Shown one piece after another: positions 38,156 through 46,232 of a stretch of DNA of 64,000 bases. Source of the stretch: CAWBOY01 sp963790585 (GTDB lineage Bacteria; Planctomycetota; Planctomycetia; Gemmatales; Gemmataceae); assembly GCA_963790585.1 (NCBI GenBank), contig CAWBOY010000008.1, forward strand, positions 310,001 to 374,000, read 5' to 3'. Both the position numbers and the translations under genes were made by a program. How positions within the stretch are numbered: position 1 is the stretch's first letter; every line of letters begins with the position of its first letter. The notes beneath the pieces were generated by a model. The model was not told the DNA's origin. It saw only the letters and a list, made by a program, of their open reading frames with translations, and made no database searches.

Positions 38156-39013
38156 TCACGGTTTATGGACACACTTCTCGACAAAAGCAATGATCGCCTT
38201 GGAAACCGGCGAAGCATTCGCGGCAGAGAAGATGATCTTCATGTGATCGCTGTTTTTGATCTCCTCGAATTCCGCTTTGTTGCCGCCATTTGTAAGAGCT
38301 TTTTGAAACGGCTCCGCTTCCTTTTTACTACAGTACGGGAAGTCCTTGTCGGCGCAGAGTATCAAAAAGGGTGGCAGTTCCTTCTTGTCTTGCGCTTGAT
38401 ACAACGGTGAGGCGTTTTTGTGCAAGGCTGCGTCGGTTCCAAATGCCTCGGGGACGAATCGATCGGGAATGCGGAAGACGCCGCTAATAGGGATAACGCC
38501 CTTGATCGCTTCGCTCTTGACGCCCTCGTCTTTCAAATAGGACGGATCGGTCGCCAGCAGAGCGACCAGGTGCCCGCCGGCCGAATGGCCGCAAATCAAC
38601 ATACGCTCGGGATCGCCGCCATACTTGGCGATATTCTTGTATGTCCAGGCGAATGAACGAGCTACATCCTTGATATGTTCCGGGTGTTTGATCTTCGGGC
38701 TGAGCCTATAGTTCGTCACGACCACGCCGATCCCTTGTTTGGCGTAGTAGGAAGCGAGGAAGCCATACAGTTGGCTTTTGTCACCCATGGTCCAACCGCC
38801 GCCGTGGACGAAAAAGAGTACGGGATAGTTTTTGAGGTCCTTCGGATAATAAATATCGAGCTTGTGCTTTATTTTGTCCTCGTCAGGGCCTGTGTAATAC
38901 GGCACATCCAGTACCGAGACTACTTCGTAATGTTTCGGTTTGTCGTCCGCTCGGGCCATCGGGGCGTCTACCAGAGCGAGGAGGGCGAAAAGGACAACAG
39001 GGGCTCGGTTCAT
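38156..39013 (-). CDS. Secreted alpha/beta hydrolase (esterase), copy 2
   Basis: 285 residues from the ATG at 39013. The much longer open frame upstream is antisense to the TPR lipoprotein gene and is not real. Signal peptide MNRAPVVLFALLALVDAPMA. HGGGWTMGD supplies the oxyanion hole and LICGHSAGGHLVALLATDPS the nucleophile Ser. The Asp is likely in LILCADKDFPYC and the His in IKNSDHMKIIF. It shares NYRLSP, KHPEHIKDVAR and YGGDPERM blocks with copy 1, so the pair arose by tandem duplication. Predicted periplasmic esterase of unknown substrate. No frameshift. Confidence 0.85.
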   Translation of the reverse strand: MNRAPVVLFALLALVDAPMARADDKPKHYEVVSVLDVPYYTGPDEDKIKHKLDIYYPKDLKNYPVLFFVHGGGWTMGDKSQLYGFLASYYAKQGIGVVVTNYRLSPKIKHPEHIKDVARSFAWTYKNIAKYGGDPERMLICGHSAGGHLVALLATDPSYLKDEGVKSEAIKGVIPISGVFRIPDRFVPEAFGTDAALHKNASPLYQAQDKKELPPFLILCADKDFPYCSKKEAEPFQKALTNGGNKAEFEEIKNSDHMKIIFSAANASPVSKAIIAFVEKCVHKP

Positions 39014-39238
39014 CGGAAGATCTCGCGGCGGGTCAATGCGCGAAGGCTGGCTTACACCTTTATTATAACCTCGCGGCAGGGAAATTGTTTCGTGCGCGTG
39101 GACGGCTCGCTCACAAGCGGCTCCGCGAGCCGCCGTTCTACCATAAACGTTCGCATGAGCCGAACATGAGCCAATCCACGGAAATCCGTCTTTCTTTCCA
39201 AAACCCGAGTCGTTATAAACCGCGCCGGAGGTGGTGTC

Positions 39239-39886
39239 ATGGGCCGGGGAGTCTGGTTTGTAGGACTGGCAGCGATTGTCGCGGGTTGCGCACCCGTATT
39301 GTCCGAGCGCGTCCGCGATTACAACGACGATGGTGTCCTGCTCTACCAGCGCGGTGAATTTAGCCATGCGCGCGAAACCTTTCAAGATGCGCTTAAAATG
39401 ACGCCGGAAGATGCCAATCTCTATTTCAACCTCGGCGCCTGCTACGTCCGCCTCGGTCAAGGCGAGCAAGCCGAGCAAGCTTTCAATGAATGTCTGCGCC
39501 TTGCCAGCAATCACGTCGAATGCCGGCACGCCCTGGCCATGCTTCTCTACGACGAAGGCCGCCGGCCGGATGCCGTGCGCATGGTTTCGGACTGGAAAGA
39601 GCATGCGCCGACGCTGGCGGCGCCTTATGTCGAAGACGGCTATTTGTGGCATCGCTTCGGAAATTTGCCGCAGGCGGTCGTCGTGCTTGAACACGCATTA
39701 GAACTCGACTCGGCCGATTCGCGCGCTCTCGTCGAACTAGGGAATGTGTACGAAGATATGAAGTTGCCCGATCGCGCGCTGGTTCTTTACGAAAGCGCTC
39801 TGCGGGTCAAGCCTGGCCAAGTCGACGTCGTGGAGCGCGTCAAAAAGTTGCAAGAAGATAAAGTGGGCCGACCACATAAAGATTGA
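39239..39886 (+). CDS. TPR lipoprotein
   Basis: 215 residues. Signal with lipobox (VGLAAIVAGCAPVLS; Cys17 would be lipidated). Four to five TPR units follow: DDGVLLYQRGEFSHARETFQ, LYFNLGACYVRLGQGEQAEQ, CRHALAMLLYDEGRRPDAVR, HRFGNLPQAVVVLEHALELD and ELGNVYEDMKLPDRALVLYE. TPRs bind proteins, so it is probably an envelope scaffold. It is divergent from esterase copy 2 and stands alone. Complete, no frameshift. The last residues are basic (KVGRPHKD). Confidence 0.78.
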   Translation: MGRGVWFVGLAAIVAGCAPVLSERVRDYNDDGVLLYQRGEFSHARETFQDALKMTPEDANLYFNLGACYVRLGQGEQAEQAFNECLRLASNHVECRHALAMLLYDEGRRPDAVRMVSDWKEHAPTLAAPYVEDGYLWHRFGNLPQAVVVLEHALELDSADSRALVELGNVYEDMKLPDRALVLYESALRVKPGQVDVVERVKKLQEDKVGRPHKD

Positions 39887-39993
39887 CGACGGCAAGGAAC
39901 AATAGGCCGTGATTGCGGCAGCTTAGCATCATTTCATACACGTTCCCTGGCGATTTGAGCGCTTCTCTTATAATCTAACTGTCTATTTCGCCT

Positions 39994-40113
39994 CGTATTT
40001 CAAGAGACCATTTGTTTAGCCGTGAGCCAGCAGGCGAGCGCTGTGCGATAGCGCCAGTTTCCCAAGCGCTCGCCTATCGGCTCGCGGCTAAACGAAAGCT
40101 CTCTTGAAATACG
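39994..40113. repeat. Palindrome family F, extended hairpin
   Basis: CGTATTTCAAGAGACCATTT at the left pairs with CTCTTGAAATACG at the right, and inside them are TTTAGCCGTGAGCCAGCAGG and its partner CGCCTATCGGCTCGCGGCTA. The pairing is imperfect. It is the longest F copy. The rest of the 39887-40220 gap shows no gene. Confidence 0.7.
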
Positions 40114-40220
40114 TCGAGAGACGAGGACGGGACTCGGCAGGCTCGTGGGTGTTCAAACCGTGATTCGGAGTGATACGATACGTTGAGTTGGTAAATCGAG
40201 TTCGTGAAGGCACCACTCTG

Positions 40221-41454
40221 ATGCAACGCTATTTCACCGAGCCTTATCGCTTTATCCCGCCGCATCGCGGGAAATGGTGGTGCCATGTCTCGCGGCTGTA
40301 TATGCCCTATCACATGCGCCACGGCATGGGTGTGCGCCGCATCGCTTTCGAGGGAACCGAACATCTGACCGACTCGCTCGCCAAGGGCGCGGGCATCATG
40401 CTTTGCGCCAACCATTGTCGCCGCGCCGATCCGGTGGTTGTCGGCCTGATGGCGGCAAAAAAGGCGAAAAGCTATCTGTATTATATCGTTTCATATCATC
40501 TTTTTAAGCAGAGCAAGCTCGTTGGCTGGTGGATCAATCGGATTGGCGGCTTCAGCATCTGGCGCGAAGGGGCCGACCGTGAAGCGATTAAAGCGAGCGC
40601 CCAGATCCTGGCCAATGCCGATCGACCGCTCGCGCTTTTTCCCGAGGGAACGTGGTTTCGACAAAACGATCGCCTCGGCCCGCTTCAGGAAGGCCTGACG
40701 CTGATGGCCCGGCAGGCCGCGCGTCTGACCGAGAGGCCTTTGGTAATACATCCGGTCGGCATTAAGTATTGGTTTCTCGAAGATCCTGCGCGGCCCTTAC
40801 TGCCCGGCTTGAACAGCTGGAGCGGCGCCTCGGCTGGAGGCCTTTGACGGGCGTCGATCTGGTCAGCCGGATCGAGAAGCTCGGCAACGTCCTCCTGGCG
40901 ACGAAAGAGATCGAACATTTGGGCTATGCCAAGGTCGGCCCGATCGACGACCGCATCCGTGACTTGGTTCGCTCCTGGGTAGGAACCCTCGAACAGGCCC
41001 ACCTCGGACGCGAATTCGACGGCCATGCCATCGAACGAATTCGCCGGTTGCGCCAGAGCCTGGCGCAAACTACTCGAAGTCGGACAAGATGTTGCGCAAA
41101 GAGACGCGACGCGCGGCGCGCTCGAGACGTTGCTCTTTTTGGAGAATCTTGCGCGCGCATTCGATGGATTATTTGCGCCAGCGCCCTAGCATGGAACGGT
41201 TGGCTGAGAGTGTTGAACGGATCGATGAGACACTTAACGACGAGAAGGAAAAGCCAATCGGCCGCATGGGTGCGGTGATCCGCGTCGGCCCAGCGCTCGA
41301 TGCCCGCGCCCTGGCGACTGAGCGCGGCGACCGCAAAGACGGCGACCCCTTGATGAAGCAGCTGGCCTGCTCGATGCAGGCGCTGCTCGATCAGATGCTG
41401 GCGCAAGGACCGCCACCTGAATGGGGTTGTCCCCCGCCGATCGAGGCGGCTTGA
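40221..41454 (+). CDS. PlsC-type acyltransferase with long C-terminal extension (three frameshifts)
   Basis: Start at 40221 (MQRYFTEPYRFIPPHRGK). Acyltransferase motif I is NHCRRADP (His65...Asp70, H-x4-D). Motif III is LALFPEGTWF, and HPVGIKYWF follows. These enzymes move acyl chains onto glycerol phosphate or lysolipid. After about 40830 the protein continues in other frames: RLGWRPLTGVDLVSRIEKLG, EVGQDVAQRDATRGALETLL, and, from about 41150, MDYLRQRPSMERLAESVERI to 41454. The breaks near 40830, 41070 and 41150 split a single reading of about 410 residues. The extra 200 residues are helical and unrecognised. It precedes btaA and btaB on the same strand, so a role in supplying the diacylglycerol for betaine lipid is plausible. 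Confidence 0.72.
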
Positions 41455-41464
41455 GTGAATTGGC

Positions 41465-41540
41465 GAGCCGGGAGCGTCAGCGACCGGAGTAAATCTGAGC
41501 GAGCGTAACGCTCTCCGGTCGCTGACGCTCCCGGCTCTTG
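41465..41540. repeat. Palindrome family B, copy 3
   Basis: GAGCCGGGAGCGTCAGCGAC at the left and the complement ending GACGCTCCCGGCTC at the right, with TCCGGTCGCTG inside. It separates the acyltransferase gene from btaA. Confidence 0.8.
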
Positions 41541-41589
41541 AAAACAAGATAACTTGTTGCTTTGTAACACCTGATAGGATCCCGCTTCG

Positions 41590-42810
41590 ATGATCGTAAA
41601 TACACCGAAAAAGGAACGCCTTAATACGCGCATTTTCAAGGCGGTCCACGGCCGAAATCTCATTTACAACACCTGCTGGGAAGACCCAGCTCTCGATCGG
41701 ATCGCGCTGGATTTTCAGCCCGACGATCGCGTTGTCGTCATCACCAGCGCTGGCTGCAACGCCCTGGATTACATCCTGGCCGGCGCGGGCGAAGTCAACG
41801 CCATCGACGTCAACCCGATTCAAAACGCGCTCCTGGAATTGAAAGTCGCGGCCATTCGCACTCTCGATCATGGCTCGTTCTATTCCCTGTTCGGCGACGG
41901 CCAGGCTTTGCAAGCACGGCAGATGTATGGCGACGCCCTGCGGCGCCACCTCTCACCGACGGCTCGGGGCTATTGGGACAAGCATATCGGCTTCTTCGCT
42001 GGCAAGGGTTGGCGCCGCACCTTCTACTATCGCGGCACCTGCGGCTTGCTCGCCAAACTGCTGATGTTTAACGCCCAGAAGGTCCATCGCCTCCGCGAGC
42101 CGATTTCTCGCCTCCTCGCCGCCGACACCGTCGAGGAACAAAAGGCGATTTACGACATCCATATCCGCGATCGGATGTGGACGCCCTGGTTGCGCTGGTT
42201 TTTGGGGCGTAGCATCACGCTCAGTATGCTCGGCGTGCCCTGGCCGCAGCGCAACGAAATCAACAATCAATATCCAGGCGGCGTGCCGCAGTTCGTCCGT
42301 GACTGCCTCGAAACTGTGCTCACGCGGATGCCGCTCCGCGATAATTACTTCTGGCGCGTCTACCTCCAAGGGCATTACGATTCCTATTCCTGCCCGGAGT
42401 ATTTGCGCGAAGAGAACTTCGACACGCTTCGGAAAAACATCGATCGTCTGCAGATTCATACCTCGACGATCACCGATTTCCTGCGGCAGACCGAGCCGGG
42501 CATCTCGAAGTTCACGTTGCTGGACCACATGGATTGGATGAGCTGCCATCATCCCGTCGGCTTGATTGAGGAGTGGAATGCCATTCTCGATAAGGCCCGG
42601 CCTGGGGCGCGCGTAATCTATCGAAGCGCCGGCTTGAAGGTGGGCTATCTCGATCATTTGCCCGTCAATTATGCTCACAAGACGCAGCCACTGGGTAGCC
42701 TATTGAGCTACCATCCCAAGCTAGCGGCCGATCTGCATGTGCGCGATCGAGTTCACACGTACGGGAGCTTTTATATCGCCGACTTGCCGCGCGATGGGGC
42801 GAGAGGCTGA
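41590..42810 (+). CDS. btaA: S-adenosylmethionine:diacylglycerol 3-amino-3-carboxypropyltransferase
   Basis: 406 residues, complete, DUF3419 family. BtaA transfers the aminocarboxypropyl group of AdoMet to diacylglycerol, the first step to the betaine lipid DGTS. Visible: YNTCWEDPALDRIALDFQPD, VVVITSAGCNALDYILAGAG (AdoMet-binding strand and glycine turn) and NAIDVNPIQNALLELKVAAI with the acidic ribose contact. GDGQALQARQMYGDALRRHL and LLDHMDWMS are also typical. The very close downstream gene (6 nt) encodes the BtaB-type methyltransferase, which makes the assignment strong. No frameshift. It functions at the membrane surface. Confidence 0.88.
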   Translation: MIVNTPKKERLNTRIFKAVHGRNLIYNTCWEDPALDRIALDFQPDDRVVVITSAGCNALDYILAGAGEVNAIDVNPIQNALLELKVAAIRTLDHGSFYSLFGDGQALQARQMYGDALRRHLSPTARGYWDKHIGFFAGKGWRRTFYYRGTCGLLAKLLMFNAQKVHRLREPISRLLAADTVEEQKAIYDIHIRDRMWTPWLRWFLGRSITLSMLGVPWPQRNEINNQYPGGVPQFVRDCLETVLTRMPLRDNYFWRVYLQGHYDSYSCPEYLREENFDTLRKNIDRLQIHTSTITDFLRQTEPGISKFTLLDHMDWMSCHHPVGLIEEWNAILDKARPGARVIYRSAGLKVGYLDHLPVNYAHKTQPLGSLLSYHPKLAADLHVRDRVHTYGSFYIADLPRDGARG

Positions 42811-42816
42811 GCCGAC

Positions 42817-43553
42817 ATGGGATTTGTTTCCGACATGCGGGTGCTCTATCACCTGGCTTTCGCCAAAGTTAAAGGGAATAGCCACGGTGAACGGCTGGAA
42901 GCGTTCTACTCCCAGCAATCGGGCGCTTACGACGATTTCCGCAAACGCCTGCTTCATGGCCGCGAAGAGATGATGCGCGCGCTCGACCTGCCCGAGGGCG
43001 GGCGGATGCTCGACATGGGCGGCGGCACCGGTAGCAATCTCGAACAGCTCAGCGACAGGATCGGCCGCCTCAGTCGCGTCGAGATCGTCGATCTCTGCCC
43101 ATCGCTTTTGCGTGTAGCCGACGAGCGGATTGCGCAGAGCGCTGGAGCAACGTCTTCACTACTTTGGCTGACGTAACGACCTATGAGCCGCCCGGCGGTC
43201 CTGTCGACGTTATCACATTTTCGTATTCGCTCACGATGATTCCGAGCTGGTTTCAGGCCATCGACCGGGCCTATGCTCTGTTACGCCCCGGCGGTATGAT
43301 CGGCGTGACCGATTTCTATATCGCCCGCAAATGGCCCGCGCCTGACATGAAGGCCCACTCCGGTTTCCAACGCTTCTTTTGGCCGACGTGGTTCGGTAAC
43401 GATAATGTGTTCCCGTCGGCGGATCATTTACCTTACCTCCGCGAACGATTTGAGACCGTGAAGCTAGAGGAGCGCGTGGGCACGGTGCCGTATCTCCTTG
43501 GGTTGATGGCGCCGTATTACATCTTTTTGGGGCGGAAACGCAGCACCGATTAG
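42817..43553 (+). CDS. btaB: BtaB-type methyltransferase for betaine lipid synthesis (frameshifted)
   Basis: About 245 residues. BtaB methylates the amine three times to give DGTS. AdoMet motif: GGRMLDMGGGTGSNLEQLSD, then VEIVDLCPSLLRVADER. Near 43138 the frame changes; the correct reading goes on with RWSNVFTTLADVTTYEPP and VDVITFSYSLTMIPSWFQA, a block characteristic of BtaB, then RPGGMIGVTDFYIARKWPAP and further residues to 43553. The gene begins 6 nt after btaA, so co-translation is likely. In other bacteria these genes are induced when phosphate is scarce, but I see no Pho box here. Confidence 0.85.
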
Positions 43554-43603
43554 CGCATCGCCGTTTGGCCGCAATACCGCTCATCGAAGGGCAGAATGTT
43601 GGG

Positions 43604-43710
43604 TGCCATGCTTTCGCTTGCGAAAGCATGGCTGTATCGTGTTCCCCCTTCCCGGCGGCGAATCAGTAGCATTGCGGTTCGCATGCTTTCGAGTACAAGA
43701 GCATGGCACC
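43604..43710. repeat. Palindrome family G, one full and one half copy
   Basis: GCCATGCTTTCG and its complement at 43604-43631 with a 4-nt loop. A second, less complete version CATGCTTTCGAGTACAAGAG with CATGGCACC at 43682-43710. Other copies are at 46083-46116 and 52009-52043. The rest of 43554-43764 has no gene. Confidence 0.65.
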
Positions 43711-43764
43711 AATCCTTAGACGAACAGTATTGCGGCTTGACGGCGCGGAATCCAACAACCAGCT

Positions 43765-44250
43765 ATGGTCCCCACCACATCAACCCCATCTTGGTCCCAA
43801 AGCCCGCAAGGACGGCGCGAGCTAATCGCTGTCGGTCTCTTTTGCTTGCTGAATATCCTGATTCCCTGTTTGATCATGGATCTCTACCCATTCAGCAGCG
43901 CTCCGATGTTCGCGGATGCGCCGCGACATTATTGCGATTATGAATTGATGGGACCCAATGAAGAACCACTTGATTTGAAGTCCTTTGGTTTGCAGCGAAA
44001 TTATTGGGGCAATCCGCTCGGCTCCGGCGTCGGCTATTTTCCGCCCGATTCGATCGATCGCTTTGGTGAGATCGGGAGCGAGGGGCAAATTATCACGCAA
44101 GTCCAACGAAGTCTGACCGATCATCCCGACTTGGAATTTGTCGACGTGACGCAGCGCGTGATTGGCGATACTGGTGAGAATGTGGGCCAGATTGACCTGC
44201 GCGTTTGGCGCGTCTACCGTGATCATTTCCTGAGGCAGCACGACAAATGA
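43765..44250 (+). CDS. Membrane-anchored protein coupled to the HTTM-like gene
   Basis: 161 residues. One hydrophobic segment near the N-terminus (LIAVGLFCLLNILIPCLIMD) and a soluble remainder (YPFSSAPMFADAPRHYCDYE, QRNYWGNPLGSGVGYFPPDS). Its stop overlaps the start of the following gene by 4 nt (ATGA), so the two are translated together. I recognise no domain; the YPFSSAPMFAD segment resembles the region seen near HTTM/gamma-carboxylase-like proteins, so it may be a split-off or partner subunit. Confidence 0.6.
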   Translation: MVPTTSTPSWSQSPQGRRELIAVGLFCLLNILIPCLIMDLYPFSSAPMFADAPRHYCDYELMGPNEEPLDLKSFGLQRNYWGNPLGSGVGYFPPDSIDRFGEIGSEGQIITQVQRSLTDHPDLEFVDVTQRVIGDTGENVGQIDLRVWRVYRDHFLRQHDK

Positions 44251-45284
44251 ACGTTCGAGCGCTCATTGACAGTTGGGGAGTGCGCTCGAAGCCGTATTTC
44301 GGCCAGCTCGTGTTGTTGAGTTTGTTGCTGTGCGGGTCGGCGTTGTGTGCGTATTTCGTCTTTTTTCGACCCGATCCCGACCTCCATTCCAAGCCCGCGC
44401 CGGGTCCGGCCACGGTTCTTTCCTGGTTGCCGGCGTCGACACTCCATGCGCGAGCACTTTCTTATGTTTTTGGCCTTCTCTACTTGGCGGGAGCGTTACT
44501 CTGGATCGGACAACTTGGGTTGCCTTGGGCCGGTTGGCTCACGGCGATTTCCTATAACGTAGCCGTTTCCTTATTCTTGGAAAACGCAACTCAGGCGACT
44601 CATGTCGGGCACATCACCGGCATGATGTTGCTGCTTTACGCGATGTGGTATCACACATGTAATAAAGAGATTCGCGCCGCCGTCGCCGCGGGACAATTTT
44701 GGACGACGCCGCTGTACCCGCGCTGGGTTTATAGTGCCGGCGCCTTTTACATCGGTCTTTTCTATGGTCTTTCCGGCCTTTCCAAGTTGCTGCAAAGCGG
44801 CACGGGCTGGGCCAATGGCGTCTCGCTCCAACTGTGGGCAGAGCTTTTTGGGCATAAGAACAACATATTTACTCAATTGATTCTAAGATCACGCTGGTTA
44901 GCGGCACTGATGCAATGGACTGCATTGATCGGCGAGACGTCCGGCCTCCTCGCAGCGTTTTGGCCATTATCTCGACCTGTGGTGGGATTATTGTTGATCG
45001 GTTTTCACGTTGGCCAAATCTGTGTGTTCGGCTGGGGCTTTCATGCCAATATGCTCCTGATCGCATTACATTTCTTGCCGGTCAGTGACGTGTTGGCATG
45101 GATTGTCAAACCGTGCCTGCGTCCCGATAGCTCAGCCCCGCGCCGGCTCACTTTTGCTCGAAATGCGCTGGGCAAGCTCCGAGAAGGTGTGGCTAAACGG
45201 CTGAACCTGTTCGGTTGGACGGTGTTTGAGTCCGATGGTTCGGAATCAGAACTATCGCCTTTTGGAAGCAATCAACAATGTTGA
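44247..45284 (+). CDS. HTTM-like polytopic membrane protein
   Basis: 345 residues with about six hydrophobic segments (for example QLVLLSLLLCGSALCAYFVF, LSYVFGLLYLAGALLWIGQL, FYIGLFYGLSGLSKLLQSGT). The order and the block GFHANMLLIALHFLPVSDVL agree with the HTTM domain, whose best-known member is vitamin K-dependent gamma-carboxylase, though the carboxylase residues cannot be confirmed by eye. It is coupled to the preceding 161-residue protein by an ATGA overlap. Bacterial members have no established substrate. The last 60 residues are soluble and basic, then acidic. No frameshift. Confidence 0.62.
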   Translation: MNVRALIDSWGVRSKPYFGQLVLLSLLLCGSALCAYFVFFRPDPDLHSKPAPGPATVLSWLPASTLHARALSYVFGLLYLAGALLWIGQLGLPWAGWLTAISYNVAVSLFLENATQATHVGHITGMMLLLYAMWYHTCNKEIRAAVAAGQFWTTPLYPRWVYSAGAFYIGLFYGLSGLSKLLQSGTGWANGVSLQLWAELFGHKNNIFTQLILRSRWLAALMQWTALIGETSGLLAAFWPLSRPVVGLLLIGFHVGQICVFGWGFHANMLLIALHFLPVSDVLAWIVKPCLRPDSSAPRRLTFARNALGKLREGVAKRLNLFGWTVFESDGSESELSPFGSNQQC

Positions 45285-45475
45285 GTCTTTGAACAATCGT
45301 CACAATGTGCGCTTCACGGCGGTAAATCGAGATCATGGATTGAAACCCGCCAAGAAAATTGAGACCAAATCATGAAAAAAGCGAAATAATGGTGGAATCA
45401 GAGTAGACAGACACATAGAATCATCGCATCCTCGCCTCCAGAACAAATATCTATGAGCCAAGAAGAGGGCATAAC

Positions 45476-45988
45476 GTGGCGAAGAAACGAAGAGGTAGAC
45501 CGAAGCGCGGGGATTCTACTTCTGCAAATGAGGAGCACGAGACAATGGCCGGCACCGCATCCGAATCAAGCACGGATAACATCAGTGCTTATTGGAAAGA
45601 GAAGTTCCAACAACACCCGAAATATCTGCACCAGCGCAGCAATGAAGAGCTTTATCAGATGTATCTGGAGGACCACTCCGGTGAGACGGAGGTTCCCGTC
45701 AACTTCAAGCAAGGCCTGTCCAACGTGAAGAGCCAGCTTCGCGGAAAGAGGGACAAGCCCGTGAAACGCCGCGTCGGTCGCCCGCGCAAGGATGAGATGG
45801 TCAATAACGGCGTCGTCGCCATAGCTGGAACGTCTATGAAACCGGTGCGCGCCTCAGGCCGATCGCTGGAAACGCTCGAAGAGCGGATCGATGAATGTCT
45901 ATCGATGGCCAAGAGCATGGATCTTGAGTCGGTCGCGCAGTCGCTTCGGAAAGCCCGAAATGAGATTATTATTAAGCGCGGCTCTTGA
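45476..45988 (+). CDS. Small basic AT-hook protein
   Basis: 170 residues starting at GTG 45476. Two AT-hook-like cores: KKRRGRPKRGD near the start and KRRVGRPRKDE near residue 100 (GRP flanked by Arg/Lys), the DNA minor-groove motif of HMGA-type proteins. The region between has SAYWKEKFQQHPKYLHQRSN and EELYQMYLEDHSGETEVPVN, which could be a helical interaction unit. The tail SLETLEERIDECLSMAKSMD plus SVAQSLRKARNEI is helical. I infer a nucleoid- or regulation-related DNA-binding protein. Single gene. Such AT-hook proteins are reported in planctomycetes. Confidence 0.6.
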   Translation: MAKKRRGRPKRGDSTSANEEHETMAGTASESSTDNISAYWKEKFQQHPKYLHQRSNEELYQMYLEDHSGETEVPVNFKQGLSNVKSQLRGKRDKPVKRRVGRPRKDEMVNNGVVAIAGTSMKPVRASGRSLETLEERIDECLSMAKSMDLESVAQSLRKARNEIIIKRGS

Positions 45989-46033
45989 GCTGAGGAATTA
46001 GTATAATTTGGCGAGGAGATGGCGTCAGCCCTT

Positions 46034-46175
46034 CGCGAGAAGTTAGTGTATACGCTAGAGCTTCCTGGACGGGTGACGCATGTGTGCCATGGTTTCGAGT
46101 ACGAAAGCATGGCACCCGAAAGGTTAGCCCTCCGAGAGACGTTGCCGTATACTTAAGAGTTTCTCGGACGGACGA
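46034..46175. repeat. Hairpin G (copy 3) flanked by an imperfect direct repeat
   Basis: 46083-46116 is the G hairpin (GTGCCATGGTTTCGAGTACG with GAAAGCATGGCAC). The segments 46034-46078 and 46130-46175 resemble one another (both contain GAGA-GTT, GTATAC and a CGGAC/GGACGG end), so the hairpin may have entered a duplicated sequence, or the flanks are part of a larger repeat. It lies between the AT-hook and glgC genes. Confidence 0.45.
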
Positions 46176-46232
46176 CCCCCTTTCTCTCGCCTCACGCCAA
46201 TGCTTCGAGCGGCTTCGATTTCGGAGCGTCGC

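Noticed and set aside
39014..39694. Long open frame extending esterase copy 2 upstream
   Set aside because: It is antisense to the TPR lipoprotein gene at 39239-39886; the signal peptide and HGGGW fold begin at 39013.
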